Part shown: in pieces, positions 1 through 11,613 of the stretch | Layout: the number at the start of each line of letters is the position of its first letter | How positions within the stretch are numbered: position 1 is the first letter of the stretch | Assembly: GCA_947359465.1 (NCBI GenBank) | Contig: OX375881.1 | Location: 77,089,914-77,153,913, forward strand | From: Metellina segmentata | Taxonomy: Eukaryota > Arthropoda > Arachnida > Araneae > Tetragnathidae | DNA: 64,000 nucleotides | Reading direction: 5' to 3' | The notes under the pieces: model-generated | Databases searched by the model: none | What the model was told of the DNA's origin: nothing | The model's input: only the letters and a program-made list of their open reading frames with translations | Translations under genes and position numbers: made by a program

Positions 1-267
1 TATTGAAAGAACGTTAATGTTAAAAATTTCCGAACTAGGACTTTTGAAGCATCACATATTCTTCGTCATAACGACAGATAGTCAAATATTTTTGTGGAAT
101 ATTTTTTTAACGATTCGATTTACCATTAAAAGGTTACCTTTTCTTATTTTGTACTGAAGACATTCAATTTTAAAACAAGTTCTTTTATTATAGAACACGC
201 TCTCAAACGAAATTTTTAAGAATAAAGTATTCGTTCTACAAAACAAACCTAGTGTTCCTAATCCTTC
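1..267. other. AT-rich sequence, nothing recognised
   Basis: No open frame, repeat partner or terminal motif could be recognised here. Confidence 0.5.
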
Positions 268-440
268 CTCAAAATCCTTTTATAGTAGTTACCTTAGTGT
301 CTGTCATCTTTCGCCAGTTTGTACCTTTAGCAAGGGTGCGATATATGTAAAATGTATTACATGAATAGATATGCATGTACAGGATTTGTGTCCAAAGTAG
401 GTTGTGAAAGTTGTAAAAATGTCGGAAAGGCGTAATAAAT
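268..440 (+). repeat. Dispersed repeat R1, copy 1
   Basis: This stretch aligns by eye with 6668-6845 in the same orientation. Shared blocks include TCAAAATC, ACCTTAGTGT, ATGTATTACATGAAT and GGATTTGTGTCCAAAGTA. The second copy lies inside a Helitron-type element (5631-7594), so this may be a fragment of the same family. No coding capacity was seen. Confidence 0.6.
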
Positions 441-559
441 TATTTTAAACTTTACTGATTTATCATTTTTCTACGAAAGAGGAAAGGTATTATTTTTTAG
501 TCACTTTTAAACTTGAGTAACCCTACTCAACCAGAGTGAGATCTTATGTTTTGTTAGTA

Positions 560-789
560 TGAAAAAAGAAGCATTTTATTGAAATACGTGGAATTAAATT
601 TTGTGATACTTGTACAAACACACAGATATAAAATCAGACATAGAACAGGAAGACGAACAGGCAGACTAATACAACCAAATTCAGTCAATAAATAAATGTA
701 AGTACTCGCAGTAAGGAATAGAAAACGTGAAACGGATCGAATATATTCCATGTTCAAACATTCCATTTTTACACATATAGATATATAGA
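560..789 (-). mobile_element. Helitron-type 5' end fragment
   Basis: Read on the minus strand, this starts with TCTATATATCTATAT at 789 and continues into a segment also present at 5631-5960 and 62713-62987. The three copies share the same order of words: a TCTATAT start, an ATTGAATA/GGAATATAT block, TTTCTAT, a GAGTACTTAC-type block and TCTGTTCTA. A TC start followed by TATA is usual for Helitron 5' ends. The base before it is C on this strand, not the usual A. No matching 3' end was found toward position 1. Confidence 0.5.
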
Positions 790-870
790 GGAAAATTCTC
801 CTCCATTTCGGATAATTTTATTATTTGGATAATTTATTGAGAGCAAATATGTAAGGAAAGGCTAAAACTA

Positions 871-2159
871 CAGAGGCTGTTCACACATTTTTTAGACAAT
901 GTATATTGTATTCACAAAACTAAATTACATAAAATTTTTATGTTTTAAATGTTTTATTTGATAGCCCTTATTCTGAACTCTCTTTCGACACCGTAATTTC
1001 CAGGATAATAATGCCTTTTGAAGTGTCAGAAGAGGTATTCTATCCCATTCCTCCTGAACAGCTTTCTAGTGTCCTGTAAGGGTTGTGGGACGACGTTTGG
1101 ATAATGCAGATTTTAAAAGTCCGAAAGCACAAAAATACATAGGTGATACATCGGGAGATTTAGTAGGGATATCAGTGAAGGGTATGGCCTTGATACCGGT
1201 TTTTTGTTCCATTTCTTTTAGGAAATTTACAGTGGATTTTGATGTGTGACTGCTAGCTTTGTCTTGATGGAGTTCCACAGATTGATGGCACTGTGGGTAA
1301 AGCGATCGTATTTCATTCAGAAAAATTAGCGGTAAAATATGTTCCTGATAGTATTTGGAGGTTATCTTGACATTTTTTTTCACTCTCTTTATTTTTAACT
1401 TGCCATTATATGAAAAACCAGCAACAATCATGAATCTCTTAGAAAAACTTTCTTTCGATTCTGTGAACCATGTACTTACATTTCTTTCTCCCCTTTTATG
1501 ATAATAAATGGCTCTTTTTTTGCTGCAATCTCCCATGATTCATCTATTGTGACAATTTTTTTCCATTTTTCTTTGGATAAGTGTTTCTCATATAGAATTC
1601 GGCAGCGTGTCCTGCGTTCAGCGATATGCTTTGGAGAAAGACTATGCACATTGCGTGTTTTCGCTTTCTTAAGATTTAAATCAACGTTTATCATTTTGTT
1701 TACAGTGGACACCGAGCATATGATTTTGCAACTGTCCTTTGACTAGGGGGATTTTCCTTTAACATTAAACAACGTACCTTTGCAATAATCGAAGATGTCC
1801 GTTTCTTCCTTGGATACTTGTTTGGAATTTTTGTCCCACTTGAGGCACCAATTTGAGGTTTTTTCCCTATCTTGTTGACGAATTTACCTATCGACGCTTC
1901 AGATATCACAAAACCATGACTCTCACATCGTTTTTGGATAACGGAATATGAATATTTCTTTTTGGAAAGAGCATAAATATAGCCTTCGAACCACTGCTTC
2001 TTTAAAAACGTCATTTTGAATAAAAACAAACCTCTCAAGCCGCAGACGATAATTTTGACTTTTAAAAAACATAGTACAACTGCAATTATTTCTTTTGCAG
2101 CAAGCGATTTTTTATTACCGCTAACCAAAATCGTCTAAAAAATGTGCGAACAATCTCTG
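871..2159 (-). mobile_element. Tc1/mariner-superfamily transposon, DD41D type, full length
   Basis: Terminal inverted repeats of 30 bp lie at 871-900 and 2130-2159 (left end CAGAGGCTGTTC, right end read inward CAGAGATTGTTC), with 26 of 30 positions matching. TA dinucleotides flank both ends (869-870 and 2160-2161), as expected for TA target duplications in this superfamily. The 1289-bp length is usual for a mariner-like element. It carries one broken transposase gene on the minus strand. The 41-residue spacing between the last two catalytic positions places it with DD41D (rosa-like) elements; that subfamily name is from memory. Confidence 0.9.
1066..2014 (-). pseudogene. Broken DD41D transposase
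   Basis: The likely start is the ATG at 2014, beginning MTFLKKQW. The frame runs through an N-terminal helix-turn-helix-like region to about 1700, shifts frame, continues through the first catalytic aspartate in TIDESW (codon 1542-1544), shifts frame again near 1525 and ends at 1066. The second aspartate is in HQDKASSH (codon 1261-1263). The third acidic position in SPDVSPMYFC is tyrosine (codon 1135-1137) where an aspartate is expected, 41 residues after the second. Two frameshifts plus loss of the third catalytic residue mean no active enzyme. Before it broke, it would have cut and joined transposon ends at TA sites. Confidence 0.88.
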
Positions 2160-2161
2160 TA

Positions 2162-3499
2162 TTAATACATTTTTTATATGTGTGTTATACCACTTTGTTG
2201 CTTTTCAAAATTAATTATTACATTTGTAACATAGTGCAGTTTGGGATAAAACTCCTGGAAATCAAAAATAAAATATTCTAGGCAGTTTTACAACATTGTT
2301 CTATATTTGTATTGTCCCCATAGGTTTATTACTTTCTCACTTCAATATTTGAAAGAGGAAAAAAAGCCTCATAATACTTCTTTCGAAAGAAGTATCGTGT
2401 GGGCAATACTTCTTTCGAAAGGAGATAACAGAACAAGGATTATATAGAAAAAATATTTACAATAATATTTTTTTTTTGTCAAGAACAAATTTATATTTCC
2501 TTTACATAATTATTACGTACTTTATGTTACTTTTTCTTGTGCTACTTTATGATGTGCAACTTTTTCGTTCAAAAAGTTTTTAAGCAGAGCTATCGCTATT
2601 GCTGCTGCTTTTGTTTAAAATAATTTTGTCACTATTGATTATAGAATGAAAGCGCATTAAGAAATATTCTAATAACCTAAATCTCTTAAAAGTTAAAAAT
2701 TCTTTTAAAAAATAAAAATAAAAGTAAAAAACAACAACAATTTTTTAGTATTTAAAATTTTTAAACCCTTATTACAAAAACTTCTATGTTTTTGTTTTTA
2801 TAAATGTGAACTCTTAAAATTTCGATTAAATCCAAATAAAGTTAATTCTGGTTCAGTATCCAAATAAAAACAAAGTTTCCTTTCGTTATCGATGTGAGAT
2901 GTAGTAAACATGATACGTTGCAGTGGAATTGTGAGTTATCTTTTGCATGTTTACCTAAAGGTTAAATTTGATCGATTATATAGTTAAGTAAGAATTATTA
3001 TTAATTAAGTAATCAAAGTAATCAAAAATCATTAAAACAATACCCACATAGGAGGAGCATAAAAATTACTTCAAATAGAAAATTGAACAGAGAAAAATAG
3101 TGAAAATATTATTTTACGTTCATACTTAACTTAGGAAAACTATCACAAGTTATCTTCCTAGTACTGGTCCCTATATGAATTTACATGTTTTAATACGCGT
3201 GTCTTAAAACATGGTTGGCTGTTCCTCCTCTATCCAGATAAACATCCCCAATTTAACATTAACAGAATCCGATTAGTATTGTCAGGTTGGTTAAACATGC
3301 GCTTATCAAATGAGAAGGTCGTCGTAACACTACGGAGGCTTTTAAGTCATTGTCATTATTTTGCTCAGGTCCATATGTTCTCATACCACGTAGTTGCATT
3401 TCTCAATTTACTGCGAATAATGTCACTGCAAGTGTAAACACTTCACTGATTTAGCATCACGGTTTCATCCCTACTTCTTTCTGTGTTAACGTATTTTTA
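2162..3499. other. AT-rich intergenic, mostly unrecognised
   Basis: No credible coding region. The only local structure seen is the palindrome repeat at 2374-2424. A weak match to part of the SINE body near 3320-3345 was judged too short to call. Confidence 0.5.
2374..2424. repeat. Perfect palindrome followed by a second copy
   Basis: A perfect 22-base palindrome occupies 2374-2395, centred on CTTTCGAAAG. Ten bases later the word ATACTTCTTTCGAAAG recurs at 2406-2421 and ends in a different arm. It could form a hairpin or a dimeric binding site; no function is implied by context. Confidence 0.7.
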
Positions 3500-3580
3500 G
3501 ACAACGACCGGTACAGCAGTTGTACCATGATCGCGCTTAGAGAGAATTTAGACAACAGCCGGTACATCAGTTGTACCTTG
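3500..3580 (+). repeat. Short tandem repeat, two units
   Basis: Two imperfect units begin AGACAACGACCGGTACAG and AGACAACAGCCGGTACAT, each ending CAGTTGTACC, about 50 bp apart. Each unit contains an inverted GGTACA...TGTACC pair. Confidence 0.65.
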
Positions 3581-4085
3581 AAAGTTATAAGAATCGCGCT
3601 AAAAAAGAATCACGCTTGTTATACCTATAGCCGTAGTCAAAAGGTTAATAAATCCCATTTGAACAATACTTTGTTATCGTCCATGGGGTTGCAATTCTTT
3701 ATACAGTGTGAATATTGTCACAGCAAGAGTAGACTGTGTTAGAGGATCTAGGTTTTATCGCGATTTATTCCCTGTTTTAATGCATTTTAGCAACTATTTT
3801 AGACATGGTATTAGAGGTACTCGAAGAAACTGGCCCACATTTATCTATTGGCTTGAAGATACGAGGAAACTCTGAGCAGACAGTCCTAAATAAAGACCTA
3901 CTGGGAACAAACAACATCACGATAGCTTGTTTACTGGTCTTCAAACGACTCCATTAGGAGTCGAAGGATATGCCAGATGAAAATATTAATTAAATCCGTG
4001 TACACAACAACATCACTAAACTTCCAATTTCACAACAATAGGATCGAAATTAAATCCTTCATTTCTATAAAATGAATTAGAAATG
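3581..4085. other. Unrecognised intergenic sequence
   Basis: A 71-codon open frame at 3527-3742 has no recognisable domain and overlaps the short tandem repeat. Nothing else is seen up to the Tc1 element. Confidence 0.45.
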
Positions 4086-4087
4086 TA

Positions 4088-5467
4088 CACTGCTGTTTGT
4101 AAAAAATGCAACACCATGAAGGAATCATCAGAGTGAAATGAAATTTGCAGCAAATGTCAATTATAGTATGTAATGCAAAGTAGTAAAGTTTCAGAGCCGC
4201 CACGCATGTGTGGTGTGAGCAGCGCCCTCTGAACTGATGCTAAAAGCGTATAAATAGATTGCTGTAGCGGGACGTTGAAAATAGCGCATGGTTATTTTTT
4301 AGTGGCGAACGTTTAGTGAGACCAAAGTATGCCTCCCCGACAACATAGGGTGAAATTTCAACAACTTAAGCAGTTTGAACGGAGGAGAATCATTGGCCTT
4401 CGTGAAGGAGGATTTTTCTATCGCGCAATAGCAGCTCGTGTGCAGCGGAACAGTTCCACAGTGATGCGAGTTTGGAAGCAGTGGACCTACTAGCACCAGA
4501 CAACTCGAAAAACTAAGAGTGGACGACGGAAGGTGACGTCAGCGCGCGATGATAAACACCTGGCGGTGCATGACCGTACAGAGCTTCCTCCAGGCAGTTG
4601 GTAGCACTTTGGTCTACTGCTACAGGTGTACTAATGTCGGCTTCGTCCATTCGCCGACGTCTGCTGCACCGTGGACTGCGTGCAAGGATTCCTTTATACA
4701 GGATCCCCCTCACGCCAAACCATCGACGCCTGCGTCTGCAATGAGCTCATGTGCACAGTTGGCAACGAGCCTGGCAACAAGTTGTCTTTTCTGACGAATC
4801 CCGCTTTAATTTGTGGAACCATGATGTCCGCATTCGTGTTAGACACTATGCCGGTGAACGCTGCCTTCCAGAGTGCGTTATCGAACGTCATAGTGGCCAA
4901 ACACCCGGATTTATGGTCTGTGGTGCGATTTCGTATCATGGACGATCTCAGCTGTTACGAATTGAGGGTAATCGGTATAGCAACATGTACGTCCGTGAAG
5001 TGCTCGAGACCGAAGTCGTTCCCTTCCTTAAAGGCATCCCTGGAGCTATCTTTCAACAGGATAATGCACGCTCACTTGTTGCAAGGAATGTTCGAGACTT
5101 CTTTTCAGCCCAACACATGCAACTTCTTCCTTGGCCCGCTTATTCGCCGGATATATCGCCTATTGAGCACGTGTGGAATTGGTTGGTCGGCGTCTCGCTC
5201 GTGATCCGCGTCCTCCAGCTTCAAAAGACGAACTTTGGGTGCGCATACAAACAATATGGAATTATCTTCCACAAGCAGACATTCAACATCTGTTTCACTC
5301 CATGCCATGTGGTACACCAAATATTGATTTCGGACACTTAATATTGTTTTATTTTTTGCTTTGAAAATTTATTCGTATATTTGTACTAGTACAAGCCGTT
5401 TGTGTATTAAATTACATTTAATTCTGATGACTCCTTCATGGTGTTACATTTTTTACAAACAGCAGTA
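4088..5467 (+). mobile_element. Tc1-like transposon, full length
   Basis: Inverted ends of roughly 60 bp were found. The left end reads CACTGCTGTTTGTAAAAA from 4088; the right end read inward is TACTGCTGTTTGTAAAAA from 5467. Both continue through a shared ACACCATGAAGGA block. TA flanks both ends (4086-4087, 5468-5469). The 1380-bp length is slightly under the usual Tc1 size. It contains one broken plus-strand transposase gene. The right terminal base differs from the usual C. Confidence 0.92.
4329..5364 (+). pseudogene. Broken Tc1-like (DD34E) transposase
   Basis: The start ATG at 4329 gives MPPRQHRVKFQQLKQFE, a usual Tc1 N-terminus leading into a helix-turn-helix region. Damage in order: TAG at 4491-4493, a frameshift near 4590, TGA at 4742-4744 and a frameshift near 5190. 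All three catalytic residues survive: aspartate in VFSDES (4793-4795), aspartate in QQDNAR (5060-5062) and glutamate in SPIEHVW (5165-5167), with 34 residues between the last two. The C-terminus ends at 5364 after HLFHSMP. Catalytic-site retention despite four breaks suggests decay after loss of use. Confidence 0.9.
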
Positions 5468-5523
5468 TACTAAAAAGTATAGAAAAATGTATTGTTTGTG
5501 AATATTTTTCAAAACTGATACTC

Positions 5524-5600
5524 GTTTCGTTCCCTTTGGGATTGATTTCAGACCGTTGCCAATAGCTCTTTCTGTTGCTCTTGTGCGTCGTTGGGGGGAA
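5524..5600 (-). mobile_element. SINE fragment
   Basis: Contains the SINE 3' body words GGGATTGATTTCAGACC, GCCAATAGCTC and GTTGCTCTTGTGCGTCG, in the same orientation as 22425-22748 (strand here denotes the GTAG-tail-first orientation as reverse). The tRNA-like head is missing. It sits between the Tc1 element and the next Helitron-type element. Confidence 0.65.
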
Positions 5601-6667
5601 TCAGCTATCTACATAACTAGTTCTAACAAATCTATATAGATAAGAATGAAGTGTTTGTTTGCATATTGAATATTTTTTACCCATTTAAAGATTGTTTTCT
5701 ATCCGTTTTGGACACTTGTGATGCCAAATCCGCCTCTTGCGCGTTTAGAGTTTGTCTGTCTGTCCATCTGTCTGTATGTATTGTACGTGCCCTATACACG
5801 TCCATACGGTTTAGTATATTTTCATGGTAATTTACATACAGTGAGTACTTATCTTTATTTATTGAGTAAACTTGGTTGCGAAAGTCTGTCTGTCCGTCGT
5901 TCTGTTCTACGTTCGATTTTGTGTTTGTGTGTTTGCACAGGCATCATATAAATTTTATTCCAGGTACATGATTGCAATGTGTTTTATTTTATACATTATT
6001 TATTAGTTTAGTGAATGCAATGCTAAAAATTTTCTTTATTATTATATTTAGATAAGTTTTATGCTAAAACACCTGAATAAGTTACTTTGATTGCTTTAAC
6101 AGTTCTGCTAAAAAAGCAATTATTTTTCAACAATTTTTTTTTTTTTTTGGAATTTCAGCTCTGATATTTCATTTATTTCGAGTCGTATTTTTGTTCTTTG
6201 TGCAATGTAAACGACAGTATTTTTAAACGAATAGGAATGAAACCGAAAATCGTGTTAAATAATCACGTGCTGTATTATTTCTGTTTCTTTTGCTCTGAAT
6301 TAATTTCACATTTCTAAATTTTGTGCACTTTTTAGTTGTGAGTTGTGGCAACATGCGAGATCAAGAGATAAAAAGGAATCATAAATTAATATTTTTAGAA
6401 CAACTTTTTCCCGACATCTTTCATTTTGCTTTATTTCGTTGTTTTTTTCCCTCACAAGCAATACTACTACAAAGTATTCGACTTAAAGGGTCATAATGAC
6501 GAGAGAAGATTGAGAAATTTCATAATGTCGCATTCCGGATGCAAGAGTGCCACAAGTAAAAAAATATTGTTTTGTTGACTATGAGTGTTAGAGCATTCGC
6601 CGTAAATCGTCGTTTTTATTAATTGAGTTGAACATGAAAAGTACTTAAGAAAGGGAATTCCGAATCT

Positions 6668-6845
6668 CCCTCAAAATCGTCTTTTGTAGTAGTAACCTTA
6701 GTGTCATCTTTTGTCATTTTGCGGCTTTGTCATACAGCAAGAGTGCGATGTATGTGAACTGTATTACATGAATGGATATGCATTTGTAGGATTTGTGTCC
6801 AAAGTAAGTTGTGGAAATTATAAAGATATGGCGAAAGATGTTAAA
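6668..6845 (+). repeat. Dispersed repeat R1, copy 2
   Basis: Second copy of the repeat at 268-440, in the same orientation, lying within the outer Helitron-type element just left of the nested one. Confidence 0.6.
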
Positions 6846-6877
6846 ATATTATTTTATTCTACGAGAAACGTAAGCCA

Positions 6878-7523
6878 TCTATATATATATTTCTCTTACG
6901 TGGCACGCAAAAAAGACGTTATTTGTTACCGCGTTTTGGCAACATTGTGCGATTGTTTGTTTACTAGGAGCCTCGCGAGTCATTTGAATCTATAGCGTTA
7001 TCGGATGAAATTTTATTGAAAAAAAAATGAATTTTATACGAGCTGTTGCGGTTTGTAACAGAAATCTAAGAAAGCGGAGGATCTTTTCAAGGCTATTTAA
7101 AAAACGGTCCTTCTCAAGGCTAACAATTATAGTACAACAAGACGCGTGCACTACAACTTTCGACAACAAACTCAGTCAAAAAGTGTATGGGTGGCTCGAG
7201 TACTGGGGAAATGTACTTACAAACAACATGCTGGGTATTCAATTTCCAAAGCAGCGCTCACATTGCAAGTAAAAATTTGCTCAAAGTTTTCATCTAAATT
7301 CTGATTCCAGAGGTACTGTATATATCTTTTATGTAATACAACAAATTTAGATTTGAAAAATATTTTTTTGGAATATATTTTGTAATCAATCCCCTCTGCT
7401 AGGACACGTGTCTTCATTGATGCGAGCGAAGCGAGCATAGGTTCGCGCAGCGAACCAATGAGAATTGCGAAGCAATCCTCCGGGGGTTGGCGAGAGTTAG
7501 CGAGCAGGGGGCGGGCCCCCTAG
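6878..7523 (+). mobile_element. Non-autonomous Helitron family H1, copy 1
   Basis: It begins TCTATATATATATTTCTC after A6877 and ends GCGGGCCCCCTAG before T7524. A GC-rich hairpin (GGGGGC...GCCCCC) lies just before the terminal CTAG. The 646-bp body matches 30244-30893 and the reverse of 45483-46126 from end to end, so all boundaries agree across three copies. There is no target duplication, as expected for Helitrons, which insert between A and T. No transposition protein is encoded. The tail is rich in GCGAGC words. Confidence 0.9.
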
Positions 7524-7594
7524 TGTGATATATTATGATCATTTCAATCTAGAGTAAACCAATTCCAACCGAGTAAGGTCGGGTATTTTGCTAG

Positions 7595-8290
7595 TAGTAA
7601 ATAAAAATTGAAAGTAATTATTCACATGTACATGAATGCTTTAATTTCGTGTCGTGAACATATTTCACATCTTATTTCCATCAAGCTATTATTTTCAATA
7701 ATAAATAATATTTATGCATCTAAGCAAAAAGCTCACATCTTTGAAATAACTCCCTGAATAATTGATATTTTAATTCAGAAAATGTATAAAATTCACATTG
7801 GTTCCTTTAAATACCATTTATCATTTCGACGCAGCAATCGCTAACTATGAATAACGGCTTTTAAAGCATCTACATTTTCTCAGCAGTGCTTTTTTTAGAA
7901 AATCAGTGCGTACTTTATATTTATCAGTGAAAGTGTATTTAACCTTTTATCCGCAGTATCTTAGCAAAGCAGAAGACTCATCGAGGAAATAAAAAGCGCG
8001 GAAAAAATTCCTGCTCGTTACAAGTTCTTGTAAGACATTTCAGGCTACATTAATCATTCCACAGTTTATCAGAGACTGCGCCAAACAATATTTTTCTTGC
8101 AGATTTCAGTATAATTTTTTTCTGAGGGAAGGAGCATTGATTAATCTTATGTGTTAAGAGCTAAGTGTATTCTTTCGCCCTCCTGTGCTATGGTTTCTTC
8201 GAAGTCGGGCTATTTATCTCGTTAACAAAGGGGAAATTGTCTTTTATGCACTCAATAATCTATTATTAGTTTTTACTTTAATGTAGAGAT
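7595..8290. other. AT-rich intergenic, nothing recognised
   Basis: No open frame, repeat partner or terminal motif seen between the Helitron end and the satellite array. Confidence 0.5.
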
Positions 8291-11200
8291 CTGTGTCTTG
8301 AGGGCTGGATCATAATAGGCTTAACTGGTTAGTGGACAGTGACCATATACAGTTAAAACTCGATTTAACCCGCTAGTTTCGACAAGATATCTCGTACATC
8401 ATGATCCGACCAATTTTGCTAATGCCAAGATACCTCGTAAAATCAAGATATTGCCCTTTTTTTATGATGACGAGATCAAATTCTGGCCAGTTTCTTTTAC
8501 AAAGACAACATTGGTCAGTTTTTCTACTGTCGAGATACACTGTCAAGACCACTACCAGGTCAATGTCTTGTGGGCTGGATCATAAAAGGCTTAACTGGTT
8601 AGTAGACAGTAACCAAATACACTTGAAACTCGATTTAATCCTGTAATTTCGACAAGGCATCCCGTCCATCAAGATCCGACCAATTTCGTTAGTGCCAAGA
8701 TACCTCGTCATCAAGATATTGCCAATTTTTTTAATGATGACGAGATCAAATTCTGGCCAGTTTCTTTTACAAAGACAAGGTATCTCATAGATCAAGATCT
8801 GGTCAGTTTTTCTACTGTTGAAATAAACTGTCAAGACCACTACCAGGTCAATGTCTTGCGGGCTGGATCATAAAAGGCTTAACTGGTTAGTAGACAGTAA
8901 CCAAATACACTTGAAACTCGATTTAATCCTCTAATTTCGACAAGGTATCCCGTCCATCAAGATCCGACCAATTTCGTTAGTGCCAATATACCTCGTCATC
9001 AAGATATTGCCTTTTTAATGATGACGAGATCAAATTCTGGCCAGTTTCTTTTACAAAGACAAGATATAGATCAAGATCTGATCAGTTTTTCTACTGTCGA
9101 GATACACTGTCAAGACCACTACCAGGTCAATGTCTTTCGGGCTGGTTAATAAAAGGCCTAACTGGTTAGTAGACAGTAACCAAATACACTTGAAACTCGA
9201 TTTAATCCTCTAATTTCGACAAGGTATCACGTCCATCAAGATCCGACCAATTTCGTTAGTGCCAATATACCTCGTCATCAAGATATTGCCAATTTTTTTA
9301 ATGATGACGAGATCAAATTCTGGCCAGTAGTTTCTTTTACAAAGCCAAGATATAGATCAAGATCTGGTCAGTTTTTCTACTGTCGAGATACACTGTCAAG
9401 ACCACTACTAGGTCAATGTCTTGCGGGCTGGATAATAAAAGGCTTAACTGGTTAGTAGACAGTAACCAAATACACTTGAAACTCAATTTAATCCTCTAAT
9501 GTCGACAAGGCATCCCGTCCATCAAGATCCGACCAATTTCGTTAGTGCCAATATACCTCGTCATCAAGATATTGCCAATTTTTTTAATGATGACGAGATC
9601 AAATTCTGGCCAGTAGTTTCTTTTACAAAGCCAAGATATAGATCAAGATCTGGTCAGTTTTTCTACTGTCGAGATACACTGTCAAGACCACTACTAGGTC
9701 AATGTCTTGCGGGCTGGATAATAAAAGGCTTAACTGGTTAGTAGACAGTAACCAAATACACTTGAAACTCAATTTAATCCTCTAATTTCGACAAGGCATC
9801 CCGTCCATCAAGATCCGACCAATTTCGTTAGTGCCAATATACCTCGTCATCAAGATATTGCCAATTTTTTTAATGATGACGAGATCAAATTCTGGCCAGT
9901 AGTTTCTTTTACAAAGCCAAGATATAGATCAAGATCTGGTCAGTTTTTCTACTGTCGAGATACACTGTCAAGACCACTACTAGGTCAATGTCTTGCGGGC
10001 TGGATAATAAAAGGCTTAACTGGTTAGTAGACAGTAACCAAATACACTTGAAACTCAATTTAATCCTCTAATTTCGACAAGGCATCCCGTCCATCAAGAT
10101 CCGACCAATTTCGTTAGTGCCAATATACCTCGTCATCAAGATATTGCCAATTTTTTTAATGATGACGAGATCAAATTCTGGCCAGTAGTTTCTTTTACAA
10201 AGCCAAGATATAGATCAAGATCTGGTCAGTTTTTCTACTGTCGAGATACACTGTCAAGACCACTACTAGGTCAATGTCTTGCGGGCTGGATAATAAAAGG
10301 CTTAACTGGTTAGTAGACAGTAACCAAATACACTTGAAACTCAATTTAATCCTCTAATTTCGACAAGGCATCCCGTCCATCAAGATCCGACCAATTTCGT
10401 TAGTGCCAATATACCTCGTCATCAAGATATTGCCAATTTTTTTAATGATGACGAGATCAAATTCTGGCCAGTAGTTTCTTTTACAAAGCCAAGATATAGA
10501 TCAAGATCTGGTCAGTTTTTCTACTGTCGAGATACACTGTCAAGACCACTCCTAGGTCAATGTCTTGCGGGCTGGATAATAAAAGGCTTAACTGGTTAGT
10601 AGACAGTAACCAAATACACTTGAAACTCAATTTAATCCTCTAATTTCGACAAGGCATCCCGTCCATCAAGATCCGACCAATTTCGTTAGTGCCAATATAC
10701 CTCGTCATCAAGATATTGCCAATTTTTTTAATGATGACGAGATCAAATTCTGGCCAGTAGTTTCTTTTACAAAGCCAAGATATAGATCAAGATCTGGTCA
10801 GTTTTTCTACTGTCGAGATACACTGTCAAGACCACTACTAGGTCAATGTCTTGCGGGCTGGATAATAAAAGGCTTAACTGGTTAGTAGACAGTAACCAAA
10901 TACACTTGAAACTCAATTTAATCCTCTAATTTCGACAAGGCATCCCGTCCATCAAGATCCGACCAATTTCGTTAGTGCCAATATACCTCGTCATCAAGAT
11001 ATTGCCAATTTTTTTAATGATGACGAGATCAAATTCTGGCCAGTAGTTTCTTTTACAAAGCCAAGATATAGATCAAGATCTGGTCAGTTTTTCTACTGTC
11101 GAGATACACTGTCAAGACCACTACTAGGTCAATGTCTTGCGGGCTGGATAATAAAAGGCTTAACTGGTTAGTAGACAGTAACCAAATACACTTGAAACTC

Positions 11201-11613
11201 AATTTAATCCTCTAATTTCGACAAGGCATCCCGTCCATCAAGATCCGACCAATTTCGTTAGTGCCAATATACCTCGTCATCAAGATATTGCCAATTTTTT
11301 TAATGATGACGAGATCAAATTCTGGCCAGTAGTTTCTTTTACAAAGCCAAGATATAGATCAAGATCTGGTCAGTTTTTCTACTGTCGAGATACACTGTCA
11401 AGACCACTACTAGGTCAATGTCTTGCGGGCTGGATAATAAAAGGCTTAACTGGTTAGTAGACAGTAACCAAATACACTTGAAACTCAATTTAATCCTCTA
11501 ATTTCGACAAGGCATCCCGTCCATCAAGATCCGACCAATTTCGTTAGTGCCAATATACCTCGTCATCAAGATATTGCCAATTTTTTTAATGATGACGAGA
11601 TCAAATTCTGGCT
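8291..11613. repeat. Satellite array, 286-bp unit
   Basis: The marker GTCTTG followed by a GGGCTGG-type word recurs at 8295, 8565, 8853, 9132, 9418, 9704, 9990, 10276, 10562, 10848, 11134 and 11420. Spacing is exactly 286 bp from 9132 onward; the first three spacings are 270, 288 and 279. Units after 9418 are almost identical, while those on the left edge differ more, the usual pattern of homogenised array with a decayed edge. Each unit contains diverged shorter subrepeats built round (C)ATCAAGAT followed by a CCAATTT/CAGTTTTT-type word. The array stops mid-unit at about 11613. Open frames inside it are products of the repeat. Confidence 0.97.

Larger units (their letters stand above)
5631..7594 (+). 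mobile_element. Helitron-type non-autonomous element with a nested Helitron
   Basis: The left end is TCTATATAGATAAGAATG at 5631, preceded by A. The right end is GTCGGGTATTTTGCTAG at 7594, followed by T. A TC start, a CTAG end, A/T flanks and a GC stem (ACCGAGTAAGGTCGGGT) just before the 3' end are Helitron hallmarks. No Rep/helicase coding is seen, so it is non-autonomous. A second Helitron occupies 6878-7523; without it the element is about 1.3 kb. That both ends belong to one insertion is inferred from compatible ends and spacing. Confidence 0.6.

Noticed and set aside
3235..3345. Possible SINE head fragment
   Set aside because: Only GGTCGTCGTA and GGAGGCT words match; too short to call.
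7027..7272. 81-codon frame within the H1 Helitron
   Set aside because: Partly shared by the third copy only because the copies are near identical; no domain recognised.
8291..11613. CRISPR-like array
   Set aside because: The whole 286-bp unit repeats without unique spacers and the context is eukaryotic.
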